Assembly: GCA_934699095.1 (NCBI GenBank)
Contig: CAKUVI010000006.1
Span: 118,647 to 182,646, forward strand
Direction: 5' to 3'
From: an uncultured Bacteroidales bacterium
Lineage (GTDB): Bacteria; Bacteroidota; Bacteroidia; Bacteroidales; WCHB1-69
Length of the DNA stretch: 64,000 nt
Under the pieces are notes generated by a model. The model had not been told where the DNA came from. It saw only the letters and a list, made by a program, of their open reading frames with translations, and did not search any database. The translations under genes and the position numbers were made by a program. This document shows, in pieces, positions 8,273 to 17,120 of this stretch (its first letter is position 1; each line of letters opens with the position of its first letter).

Positions 8273-10387
8273 TTATCTAACAAGTGTAATTGTTCCGTTC
8301 CTTTCCATTATGGTGCCGTCAGGCATCTTGTATTCGAGATAGTAAACGTAAACGCCAACAGGGAGCAATTTGCCCTCCTTGTTGCGACCGTCCCATCCTT
8401 CCTGTGGGTTTGTGGTGACAAATATGAGTTCGCCAGTTCTGGTGAATATGGAAAGTCTGTAATTTTCGATGGAAACGAATGAGTTGACGGGGCGGAAGAC
8501 GCTGTTGTTGGAACCTGATGGCCTGAATGCATTCGGGATGAACAGGGTCGGTGTCTGAACCAAAGTGAGTTGGTTGGAGACGCTATACTCCTGAAGGCCA
8601 TAGTTGTTTGTGTTTTCAGAACCTTCAACGTAATAGACAAATTTTGACCCGGACTCGAAATCTTGAGACACATCGTCCTGATAGCTGTTCAAGGTGCCTG
8701 GCTGGACTATCGATATGGTGTTGAAGCCCTCTTCTGCTTCTGTTTTACGCATCACGTAATAGGATTTGACACCGCCGTCCCAGTTGTCATAGCCTTTCCA
8801 TGAAAGTATGTTGCTCTGAGTGAGTGCCTCGCCGAGAAGGAGGATGTTGTGCGAAACATTCGATTGCGCCACCTTTGTGCCGCAGTTGTCAATCAGATAA
8901 GTCCTGTAATAGTACGTGTTACGGTCGAATTTGGCAGCGCTGTCATAGAAAAAGTACAAAGCCGTGCTGTTGCTGTATGGAAGTGTCTTGAAGTCTTCAA
9001 ATGTGATGCCGTCCTCACTCTTTTGCAGTGTGATGCTGACAAATCCGAGTGTGTCGCCGCTGGTCAGAACCTTGATTTGCAGATAGCTGTTGTTGATGAC
9101 AGACACTGTGCTGATATATGAAAAATCTGTCGAAGCGTTTGCCTCTATTACGAATGACACCCTGTTTGATTTTGCCGTGATGTTGCCAGCGGTGTTTTTG
9201 ACCTGCACGTACACAAAATAGTTCTGGTTTAGTTCCAGATTGTCAATCATATAAGACAGATTGGAGGTTTCCCCCACGTATGTCCAACTCTGTGCCGGGT
9301 CTTGGCTGATATAGATTTCATAATGGTCAACTCCTCCACTGAGGTGCTCATAGGCGTTCCAGGAGACCACTGCGTTTTTGTTACATCCGTCCTTGTTGAG
9401 GACTTGCAACTTAACGTTGCACTGCTGTTCTGAGGTTGGTATCAGCGGGGAGCTGTTTTCGCATGAGTCCATGGCGGCGATGCGGTAGTATCTGGTGCCT
9501 TCGCTCGGGTCGAAATTAGGGTCAACCCAGAAAGTCTGGTTATATACTGTATCCAACGGCAGATAACCGTCTGGGGTTTCATAGTAGATGATGTACGCCA
9601 TCATGTGGGCTTCGTTTTCGTGGAAACCGAGCATCACTTCGTTGGTCGGTGTCACGGTCACGCTGTCGAGTGTCGGTGGCTCAGGGGATGCTCCGTCGGT
9701 AAGGAAAGCCGACCCTATAGTTGTCATGAAAGGGCAGTGTTCGTTGGAGCCGTAGTAGTTGGTGATGCTGACCTGGTAGAAAAGCGTGTCGTTGCACACA
9801 TCTGAAGTGTCGGTGTATTGCAGCTGCGTGTTGGGCACAGTAGCGAACGGCGAGGTAGGAAAGTCGGTGTCGAAGGCGCGTTTCTTGTATATGTTGAAGA
9901 CATTGCCCCATCCCTGGTCCAGTACCTGTGTGGGCGACTCCCAGTTCAGCAGCGCCATCGTTGGTGCGTTTGTCAGCAGGTCGGCGATGGGCGTCACCGT
10001 CAGAGATATGGAGTGGATGGTGTCGGAGTTGAACCTGTTGCCGAACGAGTCAACGGCCACAATCCAACAGTTGTAGTGCTCTGCTGCCGGGATATTGTTG
10101 ATTTCAACGGTCCCGTAGTCGCAAAAGGTGTATCCGGAAGTGCCCGATGATATCGTCAAGCTGTCGTAAAGCTGGTTGTTGATATAGAAGTAGTAGATTG
10201 CAAAATCGGCGCAATCCGGCGAGTTGCTCCAAGCGATTTTCATTCGTTGGTTGTTGTTCAATAACTTGAGACACTGCATTTTAGGTGGCTCCAAGGCAAA
10301 TGTCTCGGCAACCAGTGCCACCGAAATGGCTATCAATGCGACTATATTCCGTAATATATTATAATTCTTTTTCACAATATTCTCCAA
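8273..10387 (-). CDS. Secreted fibronectin-type III-like protein with T9SS type-B (gliding-associated) C-terminal domain
   Basis: A 704-residue exported protein. The signal peptide spans roughly residues 1-32 (hydrophobic IVALIAISVALVAETFA). The central 570 residues are beta-rich and look like a series of about six fibronectin III-like modules (recurring SWxxYEHLSGGVDHYEIY and LEWxxPxQVLDQG patterns). The final 85 residues (FIPNAFRPSGSNN, GWDGRNKEGKLLPVGVYVYYLEY) are the type-B sorting domain that directs T9SS export. The start overlaps the M16 gene by 29 nt, indicating the same transcript. Ligand unknown. Confidence 0.8.
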   Translation of the reverse strand: MENIVKKNYNILRNIVALIAISVALVAETFALEPPKMQCLKLLNNNQRMKIAWSNSPDCADFAIYYFYINNQLYDSLTISSGTSGYTFCDYGTVEINNIPAAEHYNCWIVAVDSFGNRFNSDTIHSISLTVTPIADLLTNAPTMALLNWESPTQVLDQGWGNVFNIYKKRAFDTDFPTSPFATVPNTQLQYTDTSDVCNDTLFYQVSITNYYGSNEHCPFMTTIGSAFLTDGASPEPPTLDSVTVTPTNEVMLGFHENEAHMMAYIIYYETPDGYLPLDTVYNQTFWVDPNFDPSEGTRYYRIAAMDSCENSSPLIPTSEQQCNVKLQVLNKDGCNKNAVVSWNAYEHLSGGVDHYEIYISQDPAQSWTYVGETSNLSYMIDNLELNQNYFVYVQVKNTAGNITAKSNRVSFVIEANASTDFSYISTVSVINNSYLQIKVLTSGDTLGFVSITLQKSEDGITFEDFKTLPYSNSTALYFFYDSAAKFDRNTYYYRTYLIDNCGTKVAQSNVSHNILLLGEALTQSNILSWKGYDNWDGGVKSYYVMRKTEAEEGFNTISIVQPGTLNSYQDDVSQDFESGSKFVYYVEGSENTNNYGLQEYSVSNQLTLVQTPTLFIPNAFRPSGSNNSVFRPVNSFVSIENYRLSIFTRTGELIFVTTNPQEGWDGRNKEGKLLPVGVYVYYLEYKMPDGTIMERNGTITLVR

Positions 10388-11657
10388 CGATTATCCTGCT
10401 AAATTTATTGTAGTTGAAGTTTTTTTTTGCAAGAAGCTGCACGTCTTCCGGTGTAACTTCTTTTATTTCAGAGATGTAACGAGTCAGTTCGTGCTCGTCC
10501 AATCCGAAGTGGCAAAAATACGCAAATTTTTGCATAGAATTGACACTTGTGTCGATTGCTCTCAAATTCAGGCCGTACATGTAGTTTTTGACTGTCTCGA
10601 GCTCTTCTTCGCTGACGGGTTCTTCCTGTAATTTGCGCATCTCTTCGAAACAGGCGTCAATGGCCTTGTTGGTGTCCTTGGCGTTGACTTCGCTGCTGAT
10701 GGCGAACACGGATTGGTCGGCAAAATAGGATGAAGAGGAGAATACCCCATAGGTCAAGCCTTGCCGTTCGCGCAGGTTCTGCATCAGGCGCGAACCGAAA
10801 TAGCCGCCAGTTATGGTGTTGAGCACCGAGAAACGGGTCCTCTCAGGAGAATTGTAACTGTCGGAAAGCCTTGCAATGATGATTGACGACTGCATGGAAT
10901 CTGGCATTTTCTGGAAGATGGGGTCAGGGCGGCCTTCATGAACAGCCTTAGGCAGGGTGGGGGAGGCTATGCCCGACGGAATCTCGGCAAACGCACTGGT
11001 GATTGTGCTCTCGGTTGCGGAATCTATGTCCCCTGTGTAGAATAATGTGGTGTTTTCAGCACAGAAACTCCTCTTGTGAAACTCGTCCAATTCGTCTAAT
11101 CCGATAGAATTTATTAGATCTGGCGATGAAAATCGTCCTATCTCGCGAAAAGTGTTTCCCAAAATGTCCCTCCACATCAGCCGCCATGAACAGAAATCGT
11201 TTTTCTGCTCGTTGTAAGCGAGGTTCTTTATCTCCTTTTGCTTGAATAATGAGAGGCTCTTTTCGTTGTATTTGGGGTGGATTAGAAATTCGCTGATTAT
11301 GGGAAGTATGTCACCGATGTTACGTTTTGGCACAGATATCAAAATCTGGACCTTGTCGAGACTGACTGTCGTGGTTATGTTTGAGCCGTAAAAGTCGAGT
11401 TTCTCGGCGATCTCCTCTGATGAAAATCGGGGAGAACTCTCGCGCAACAGCATATAGGCGTACTGGCACACGTGCTTTTTCGGTTGGTGCAAAGAACCTG
11501 TCCTGATCTGCAACATGATGTATATCAAGTCAAGGTTAGGATTTTCAAAACAGTATGTCTTTATTCCGTTTTTTAGTTTGTCTCTCTTTGGTGAAGGCAG
11601 CGAAAAATTGCCTATTTCATTTATTTTTGGTGAATTTGCTCTGTCTATTTGTGTCAT
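10359..11657 (-). CDS. M16-family peptidase homologue, probably catalytically inactive
   Basis: A 432-residue cytoplasmic-looking protein with the two-domain fold of a pitrilysin/mitochondrial processing peptidase half. Fold signatures include GSLHQP near the N-terminus and ITGGYFGSRLMQNLRERQGLTYGVFSS in the second domain. At the position where active members have HxxEH, this protein reads QYAYML, so the zinc ligands are missing. Such members often act as the non-catalytic partner of an active M16 subunit, but none is encoded in this window. It follows the sigma-linked membrane protein gene with a 1-nt gap. Confidence 0.72.
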   Translation of the reverse strand: MTQIDRANSPKINEIGNFSLPSPKRDKLKNGIKTYCFENPNLDLIYIMLQIRTGSLHQPKKHVCQYAYMLLRESSPRFSSEEIAEKLDFYGSNITTTVSLDKVQILISVPKRNIGDILPIISEFLIHPKYNEKSLSLFKQKEIKNLAYNEQKNDFCSWRLMWRDILGNTFREIGRFSSPDLINSIGLDELDEFHKRSFCAENTTLFYTGDIDSATESTITSAFAEIPSGIASPTLPKAVHEGRPDPIFQKMPDSMQSSIIIARLSDSYNSPERTRFSVLNTITGGYFGSRLMQNLRERQGLTYGVFSSSSYFADQSVFAISSEVNAKDTNKAIDACFEEMRKLQEEPVSEEELETVKNYMYGLNLRAIDTSVNSMQKFAYFCHFGLDEHELTRYISEIKEVTPEDVQLLAKKNFNYNKFSRIIVGEYCEKEL

Positions 11658-11658
11658 T

Positions 11659-12585
11659 TTATGGTATCAGTAGTATTTGTCCTTGTTCTCTTTTCTCTTT
11701 TCCTTCAGAATTCTTGTATCTTATGATGTACATATAAACGCCCTGAGGCAGCACTTTGCCGTGGAACATTCCGTCCCAGCCGGTTTCAATGTTCCTCGAG
11801 CGGAAGAGCATGTCACCGTTGCGGCTATAGACGTTCATCTCAAAATCTCTCGGCTCAAAGTTGGCTTTTATGTAGAATATGTCGTTCAGACCATCGCCGT
11901 TCGGGGTGAAGGCTGATGGTATAAAGAACTTATTCTCAGATGTTTCCGGATCTTCTTCTGTGAATCTCGCATCAGACCTGAACTCATTGTCGGGTTGGAT
12001 TTCAATTTTAGCGGGTTTCTCGGCTTGAACACTTTTTGCGGAAGGCAAAGTGGTGGCGGAGGCTGGGACGCTGTTTGAAGTCTTGGTCTTAGGGGCAGTT
12101 ATAGAAGAGGTAGCGGCGTGATTATCGGTTTCAGGTGTGAGGGTCGTTGGTGATGATGGTTCTGTTGTGGTGTTCAGAACTGATAGTGGCTCGTCTTTGG
12201 TGAAGCGGTCGTCGAAGTATGAGTCTTTTGGAATGTCGGGTTTTTCTGTGGCATTATGTCCGTTCGGGATGCTTGTGGCAGTTGTTGTGGATGTTGCGGT
12301 GTGTTGTTCTGTGGTATTCTTGACAGAGGAGGAATCTGAGTGAACAGGTGCGGTCTCAGTGAGAGGTTGGTTGTCTTTCTGAGCGGATCTCATCACAATG
12401 AAGGGAATGGCGGTGATGACGCACAGGGCGGCGACGGCGGCGAGTATTTTGTGTGATGTTTTGAAGCGCGGCGCACCGCTGCCGAACTTGGCCTTCATTG
12501 TAGGGTCGTTCAGGATGGAGTTCCATTCGCTCTCACTCACCGGGATTTCCAGATTCTTCAGTTTCTTGTATATGTTATCGTCCAT
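11659..12585 (-). CDS. Membrane protein with cytosolic N-terminus and T9SS type-B C-terminal domain, possible anti-sigma partner
   Basis: 308 residues. The first 45 residues (MDDNIYKKLKNLEIPVSESEW...) lack a signal peptide and look like a short cytosolic domain. One membrane helix lies at about 46-66 (ILAAVAALCVITAIPFIVM). Next is a low-complexity Thr/Ser/Pro/Ala linker (about 70-205), then a C-terminal type-B domain (FIPSAFTPNGDGLNDIFYIK ... GWDGMFHGKVLPQGVYMY). The gene overlaps the ECF sigma gene by 11 nt, the place where anti-sigma factors are found. The combination suggests an envelope-spanning sensor that reports on T9SS or surface status. That role is inference. Confidence 0.7.
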   Translation of the reverse strand: MDDNIYKKLKNLEIPVSESEWNSILNDPTMKAKFGSGAPRFKTSHKILAAVAALCVITAIPFIVMRSAQKDNQPLTETAPVHSDSSSVKNTTEQHTATSTTTATSIPNGHNATEKPDIPKDSYFDDRFTKDEPLSVLNTTTEPSSPTTLTPETDNHAATSSITAPKTKTSNSVPASATTLPSAKSVQAEKPAKIEIQPDNEFRSDARFTEEDPETSENKFFIPSAFTPNGDGLNDIFYIKANFEPRDFEMNVYSRNGDMLFRSRNIETGWDGMFHGKVLPQGVYMYIIRYKNSEGKEKREQGQILLIP

Positions 12586-13144
12586 ATTCTTTATTTATGA
12601 GATTGTCTTTTTTCAAGTATTCGTCTATTTTCACGCGCAGCATGGCTTTTGCGCGTGAAACCAGAGTCCTGACGTTTGTGCGGCTTTCGCCCATAAGCCT
12701 GCTTATCTCCTCTTGAGGAATGTCGTCTATCACGAACAGGTTGAAGGCGGTCCGGTATTTGTCGGGCAGCATTCTGACAAATCCGAGGATTTCGCTCATA
12801 GAGAGGCCATCGTAGTTTCGGCCTTGGGTGTCGGGGATGTCGATGTCGTATTTGCTCATCGGGTCAACCCCGTAAAGCCCCTTTTTCCTGACATAGTCTA
12901 TGGCCTTGTTCACGGTGACGGTGTGCAGCCATCCTCCTAAAGAGTAAACCTTGTTGAAATCATCAAAGTTTGTCAGAATAAACACAAAAACGTCGTGGAA
13001 AAGATCTTCTGCCTCAGACGGGTCTGATGTGTAGCGTGTGCAGACACCTTTGATCATAGGACCGAAATTGAGATAGAGACGTTTTTGGCACTCGGTATCG
13101 CCGCGCCTACAACCTTCTATGATTTCTTTTTCATCTTCAGTCAT
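12575..13144 (-). CDS. ECF RNA polymerase sigma factor
   Basis: A 189-residue sigma-70 family protein of the extracytoplasmic function type. Region 2 includes SEAEDLFHDVFVFILTNFDDF. Region 4 is at about 120-175 (LPDKYRTAFNLFVIDDIPQEEISRLMGES) and contains the helix-turn-helix for the -35 box. It is transcribed with the overlapping T9SS-domain membrane protein gene, which is likely to control it. A 68-nt gap to rnhB may hold its own promoter, but no clear TAnnTTTG box was seen there. Confidence 0.88.
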   Translation of the reverse strand: MTEDEKEIIEGCRRGDTECQKRLYLNFGPMIKGVCTRYTSDPSEAEDLFHDVFVFILTNFDDFNKVYSLGGWLHTVTVNKAIDYVRKKGLYGVDPMSKYDIDIPDTQGRNYDGLSMSEILGFVRMLPDKYRTAFNLFVIDDIPQEEISRLMGESRTNVRTLVSRAKAMLRVKIDEYLKKDNLINKEYGR

Positions 13145-13212
13145 AAAATCCTTTCTACTTTAGATAGACGAAATGTGTTGACAATTGTTGCAAAAAAAAC
13201 GAAAGTGAAAAA

Positions 13213-13815
13213 TCAGAGGTCGAGCGAAAGCTGGTTTTTAAGGTGGAAGCTTCTGCGGTGGTATTTTGTGAGTCCGTATTTGTTCAGGGCGGCGATGTGT
13301 TTTGGGGTGGGGTAGCCTTTGTTGTTTTTCCAGTCGTATTGCGGGAATTCGGTGTCGAGGTTGCGTAGGAGGGCGTCGCGGTGGGTTTTGGCGAGTATGG
13401 ATGCGGCTGCGATGGACAGATATGTGGCATCGCCCTTGACTACGCACTTGAAGGGTATTTTGTGCACATCGAGGAACCTGTTCCCGTCGATCAGCAGAAA
13501 TTGGGGGCGTTCCTTGAGTTGTGCTATCGCGTCATTCATGCATTTGATTGAGGCATTCAGTATGTTTATCTTGTCGATCTCGGATTCGGAAACCTCGGTC
13601 ACGGCCCAGGCCACAGCGTCACGCATGATGATGTTGCGCAGTTCCTCTCGCTTTTTTTCGGAAAGCTGCTTGGAGTCGTTGATTTCATCATTGCAGTACC
13701 CGTAGGGGAAAATAACGGCCGCGGCGCAGACCGGTCCGGCAAGGCACCCGCGCCCCACCTCGTCGCATCCGCATTCCAATACGGCAGTATTCGAATAATT
13801 GGATTTTAAAGCCAT
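13213..13815 (-). CDS. rnhB: Ribonuclease HII
   Basis: Cleaves RNA in RNA-DNA hybrids and removes misincorporated ribonucleotides. The 200-residue length is typical. The motif CGCDEVGRGCLAGPV near residue 16 supplies the first catalytic Asp and Glu. LLIDGN carries the third acidic residue, and SIAAASILAKTHRD is the family signature helix. Its start overlaps the membrane-protein gene upstream by 10 nt. Confidence 0.95.
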   Translation of the reverse strand: MALKSNYSNTAVLECGCDEVGRGCLAGPVCAAAVIFPYGYCNDEINDSKQLSEKKREELRNIIMRDAVAWAVTEVSESEIDKINILNASIKCMNDAIAQLKERPQFLLIDGNRFLDVHKIPFKCVVKGDATYLSIAAASILAKTHRDALLRNLDTEFPQYDWKNNKGYPTPKHIAALNKYGLTKYHRRSFHLKNQLSLDL

Positions 13816-14768
13816 AACAACACTAATAAAGCAACAATGATGATGTCATAAACGTATTTGTATCTTTTTTTGGCGATCGCAATTGACATGTATTCCGAAA
13901 GGATCGGAGCTATATAGCTCAGAACAATCATCAGACTGCCACTGCCGAGCGTCAAGAAGATGGCCATTGATATGAATTGGAGGTGTATGCTGTTGAATGC
14001 TTGTCGTAGTATGATGAGCTTGTTCTCGAAATAGTTGCGGCCGCGTATCCAGAAGATGATGATGGCCACGAACATATATGCTATGCAAATGTAGTCGATG
14101 ACTCTGAGTCCGGTGATGGTCTTCAATGGCGTGAAAAACTGGAGCTGTCGCCAAGACTGCACAAAGACGGGCATGGAGTTGCAGAGGTATGCGATAGAGA
14201 AGGCGTAAATATATGGCAGCATCAGGCCTGCGAGCAGTATGACGGAGTCCTTCACGGGTGACACACTGTTGGTGCCGATGATGAACAACAGCAGCAACAC
14301 AATGCCAAAAGCCGAGAAATCGATGAGCGTGGCGATTGCGATCAAGATGCCAAGGCTCAGTATCTTGCCTTTCATCTTCGCTGGCGGTGTGCCGGGCACA
14401 AAGACCATCATCACGATTGACAGGAAGAGGATTGAGATGAGCGCCGGCGTGAAAACGTCGATGAAATGCCCGCAGTTCATCACCAAAAGGAAGAAGATGC
14501 CCGGCATCAGGGTTGTGAATTCCTCGTAACGTTGCCTGTTGAAATGCCTGTTTATGCCAAAAGTGCTGAACATGACGATGAGGAATGCGAAAATCCTGAC
14601 TATCATCGGATTGCCCTGCGCAAATGTTAACAGCTGTTGGAAAAGCAGCATCTTGCCTTCAGGCGTGTCGAAGGTCATCTGCGTGAAAACGGTGAAGCCC
14701 GACCAGATGGCCAGGAGGGTGAGCAGGATGATCTGGATTCTGATGTTTTTGTTTAGAATATGGAGCAT
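13806..14768 (-). CDS. Polytopic inner-membrane protein of unknown function
   Basis: 320 residues with roughly eight to ten hydrophobic segments (for example IQIILLTLLAIWSGFTVF, GIVLLLLFIIG and IIVALLVLLWL at the extreme C-terminus). It resembles the DUF6427-type integral membrane proteins found next to housekeeping genes in Bacteroidetes, but I am not certain of the family. It overlaps both neighbours (rnhB by 10 nt, the AMP-binding fragment by 16 nt), so it belongs to the same transcript. Confidence 0.6.
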   Translation of the reverse strand: MLHILNKNIRIQIILLTLLAIWSGFTVFTQMTFDTPEGKMLLFQQLLTFAQGNPMIVRIFAFLIVMFSTFGINRHFNRQRYEEFTTLMPGIFFLLVMNCGHFIDVFTPALISILFLSIVMMVFVPGTPPAKMKGKILSLGILIAIATLIDFSAFGIVLLLLFIIGTNSVSPVKDSVILLAGLMLPYIYAFSIAYLCNSMPVFVQSWRQLQFFTPLKTITGLRVIDYICIAYMFVAIIIFWIRGRNYFENKLIILRQAFNSIHLQFISMAIFLTLGSGSLMIVLSYIAPILSEYMSIAIAKKRYKYVYDIIIVALLVLLWL

Positions 14769-15307
14769 AATTCGGGATTTTCGGGCAGTGTGGTTTTGAA
14801 GAAATCAGAGAATGAGAATCGCTTCATGGGCTTGAAGTCGCCGGCGTGGAGTTTGCGCAACCGAGGTTCATTGCCAATGGCCGTCTGTGTGATTACGCAC
14901 AGCTCCCTGTCGTCTGGAATGTCGTAGAGGCCGTTGTCGATGCGGCAGAGAGCGTCCTCAAAGGTCATCCAGTAGTAGTAGTGCATTCGTTGAGCTGTGA
15001 GCACCTCAGTGATCTGAAGCGCCTTGCACAAGCCGTATCTCTGCTCTTGCGGCATGGCGTTGTCTATAGGATAGACAGCTATCCCGTTGAACATGGCGGC
15101 GATGATGGCTGCATATACGTTCATGTCGGGCTCGAGCAGAACCGCCACCCGCTGCACCGACATGGCGTCAAGCTCGTTCATGATGGGGGCCACATGCTGG
15201 GCTATCTGAGAATTCGTCACAATCTTCTGTCCGAGGCGAGCGGCTGTCTTGTCGGGATTGGCCGTCATCTCCGCTATGAAAGGTCTGATAATGTTGTCGT
15301 AAAACAT
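14753..15307 (-). CDS. N-terminal fragment of an AMP-binding (adenylate-forming) enzyme
   Basis: 184 residues resembling only the first subdomain of the ANL superfamily: NPDKTAARLGQKIVTNSQIA, then a beta-alpha unit with AVLLEPDMNVYAAIIAAMFNG and YPIDNAMPQEQR, the region that normally leads to the nucleotide-binding loop. The P-loop-like STG motif and the C-terminal lid domain are absent, so it cannot be an ordinary synthetase. The open reading frame is intact and coupled to the next gene, which argues for a reduced functional protein more than a decaying one. ATG 15307 was chosen because the TATTTTTG box at 15325-15332 lies upstream of it. Confidence 0.6.
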   Translation of the reverse strand: MFYDNIIRPFIAEMTANPDKTAARLGQKIVTNSQIAQHVAPIMNELDAMSVQRVAVLLEPDMNVYAAIIAAMFNGIAVYPIDNAMPQEQRYGLCKALQITEVLTAQRMHYYYWMTFEDALCRIDNGLYDIPDDRELCVITQTAIGNEPRLRKLHAGDFKPMKRFSFSDFFKTTLPENPELCSIF

Positions 15308-15324
15308 AATTTCAAAATAAAGTG

Positions 15325-15332
15325 CAAAAATA
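15325..15332 (-). promoter_or_regulatory. -7 element (TATTTTTG) for the minus-strand gene run
   Basis: On the minus strand TATTTTTG precedes the ATG at 15307 by 17 nt, giving a very short leader. It faces the divergent plus-strand promoter at 15353, and together they head the two divergent transcripts. Confidence 0.5.
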
Positions 15333-15352
15333 CACAATATAAAAAAAAGTTT

Positions 15353-15360
15353 TATCTTTG
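15353..15360 (+). promoter_or_regulatory. -7 element (TATCTTTG) for the M49-like lipoprotein gene
   Basis: A perfect TAnnTTTG box 40 nt before the ATG at 15401, downstream of an A/T-rich stretch. Confidence 0.65.
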
Positions 15361-15400
15361 CGCTGTAAAAAATACTGCGAATAATTCAAATCAAATATTT

Positions 15401-17047
15401 ATGAAAAAAATTTCCACAGTGGTACTTTTATTGGCATGTGTAGCTCTCACGACTTCCTGCAAAAACAAGAAAGTTGAAAGTCCTAATGAAGAGACTAAGA
15501 GCGAGATGCAGCAGAAAGTTGAAGAATATGCTTACTTCGACTTGACGGCGGATTTGTCGAAACTTAGTGAAAGCGAGAAACAACTTCTGCCCATCTTTTT
15601 CGAGATCGGCCAAATCATGGACGACCTTTTTTGGGAGCAGACATTCGGCGACAAGTCACTTCTTGACACAATTTCAGACCAATGGATGAAGGAATATGCC
15701 ATGATCAACTATGGTCCTTGGGACCGTCTGGATGAGGAGAAGCCCTTCGTTCCAGGCTATGGCAAACGCCCTGTGATGGGGAATTACTATCCTCAGGACA
15801 TCACCAAGGAGGAGTTCGACGCATACACCGACCCGTTGAAGTCTTCGCACTATACTGTCCTCAGGCGTGATGAGAAAGGCAACCTCGTGACCGTGGGCTA
15901 TTATGAAGCTTACAAGGAGAAACTTGACCGTGTGTGCGAACTTCTTGACAAGGCTATCGGAATCACCGACAATCCGTCTATGAAGAAGTACCTCACCGAA
16001 AGAAAGAAATCGCTCATGACCAACGATTATTATCCGAGCGACATGGCGTGGATGGACCTCCGCGACTCAAATATCGATTTCGTTTTCGGTCCTATAGAGA
16101 ACTATGACGACGGCTTGAATTCAGTGAAGACCTCATTTGAGGCTTTTGTGTTGGTGAAAGATGTTGATGCGAGCACCAAGCTTGCCAAATTCGTGAAGAT
16201 GCTTCCGCAGCTCCAGCGCGAGCTGCCGTGCGAGGCCAAATACAAGAACTATGTACCCGGCACTTCCAGCGACATGAACCTCTATGATGTTGTCTTCTAC
16301 GGCGGCGACTGCAACGCAGGCGGCAAAACCATCGCCATCAATCTTCCCAATGACGACAAGGTGCAGGCTGAAAAGGGATCACGCCGGTTCCAGCTCAGAA
16401 ACGCCATGCAGGCCAAGTTCGACAAGATTATGAAACCAATCGGCGAAATCGTGATAGAGCCGTCAGAACAGAACAACATCAAATTCGACGCATTCTTCTG
16501 GAACGTTACTTTCCACGAAGTGGCTCACGGATTGGGCGTTAAGCAGACAATCAACGGAAAGGGTTCTGTTGACGAGGCGATGCAGACTGAGAACTCGAGC
16601 TGGGAGGAGGCTAAGGCCGACATCATCGGACTCAACCTCGTGTGCAGTCTCATCGACAAAGGTGAAATCACTGACATCACCGTTGAGGAAGCCATCACAA
16701 CTTACATTGTCGGACTGCTGCGCTCAGTACGCTTCGGCGCTTCCGAGGCGCACGGCATAGCAAACATGATGTGCTACAACTATTTCTTCGAAAACGGCGC
16801 TTTCACCCGCAACGGGAACGGTACCTATCATATCAACTACGACAAAGCCCGCAAGGCTATGGAAGGCTGGATTGCCCTCATCCTCAAGACACAGGCCGAA
16901 GGCGACTTCCAATTTGCATCTCAGTATAGCAAAGACTATGGTACTATAACTCCAGCCCTCCAGAAAGACCTCGACAAAATCAACAAGTCGGGCATTCCAA
17001 GAGACATACGCTTTAATCAAGGCCTTGAGGTATTGGGTCTTAGATAG
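15401..17047 (+). CDS. M49-like (dipeptidyl-peptidase III family) zinc peptidase lipoprotein
   Basis: 548 residues. The N-terminus MKKISTVVLLLACVALTTSC is a lipoprotein signal peptide with a lipobox cysteine at 20, so the protein is membrane-anchored in the periplasm or on the outer membrane. The zinc site reads FHEVAHGLG at about residue 371 followed by SSWEEAKADIIGL about 33 residues later, matching the paired HExxH/EExxAD arrangement of the DPP III-related group. Classical DPP III has the longer HExxGH form. Substrate unknown. The promoter at 15353 and lipobox support this start over the much longer upstream open frame. A terminator follows at 17073. Confidence 0.78.
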   Translation: MKKISTVVLLLACVALTTSCKNKKVESPNEETKSEMQQKVEEYAYFDLTADLSKLSESEKQLLPIFFEIGQIMDDLFWEQTFGDKSLLDTISDQWMKEYAMINYGPWDRLDEEKPFVPGYGKRPVMGNYYPQDITKEEFDAYTDPLKSSHYTVLRRDEKGNLVTVGYYEAYKEKLDRVCELLDKAIGITDNPSMKKYLTERKKSLMTNDYYPSDMAWMDLRDSNIDFVFGPIENYDDGLNSVKTSFEAFVLVKDVDASTKLAKFVKMLPQLQRELPCEAKYKNYVPGTSSDMNLYDVVFYGGDCNAGGKTIAINLPNDDKVQAEKGSRRFQLRNAMQAKFDKIMKPIGEIVIEPSEQNNIKFDAFFWNVTFHEVAHGLGVKQTINGKGSVDEAMQTENSSWEEAKADIIGLNLVCSLIDKGEITDITVEEAITTYIVGLLRSVRFGASEAHGIANMMCYNYFFENGAFTRNGNGTYHINYDKARKAMEGWIALILKTQAEGDFQFASQYSKDYGTITPALQKDLDKINKSGIPRDIRFNQGLEVLGLR

Positions 17048-17057
17048 TTTTTTTTCA

Positions 17058-17065
17058 TAACTTTG
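17058..17065 (+). promoter_or_regulatory. -7 element (TAACTTTG), likely recF promoter
   Basis: It matches TAnnTTTG, 56 nt before the recF ATG. Predicted transcription starts near 17071, almost exactly at the first base of the hairpin at 17073, so the recF message may begin with that stem-loop. Confidence 0.4.
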
Positions 17066-17072
17066 TGGTTTT

Positions 17073-17107
17073 GTGCCGGTGCGATCAAGCGAACCGGCAC
17101 TTTTTTT
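17073..17107 (+). terminator. Rho-independent terminator between the M49-like gene and recF
   Basis: GTGCCGGT (17073-17080) pairs perfectly with ACCGGCAC (17093-17100), followed by seven T residues. It would end the upstream transcript. Confidence 0.85.
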
Positions 17108-17120
17108 CAATCAGAATCGA

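Noticed and set aside
14846..15400. N-terminal extension of the M49-like gene by 185 codons
   Set aside because: The extension is antisense to the AMP-binding fragment and ignores the promoter at 15353 and the lipoprotein signal beginning at 15401.
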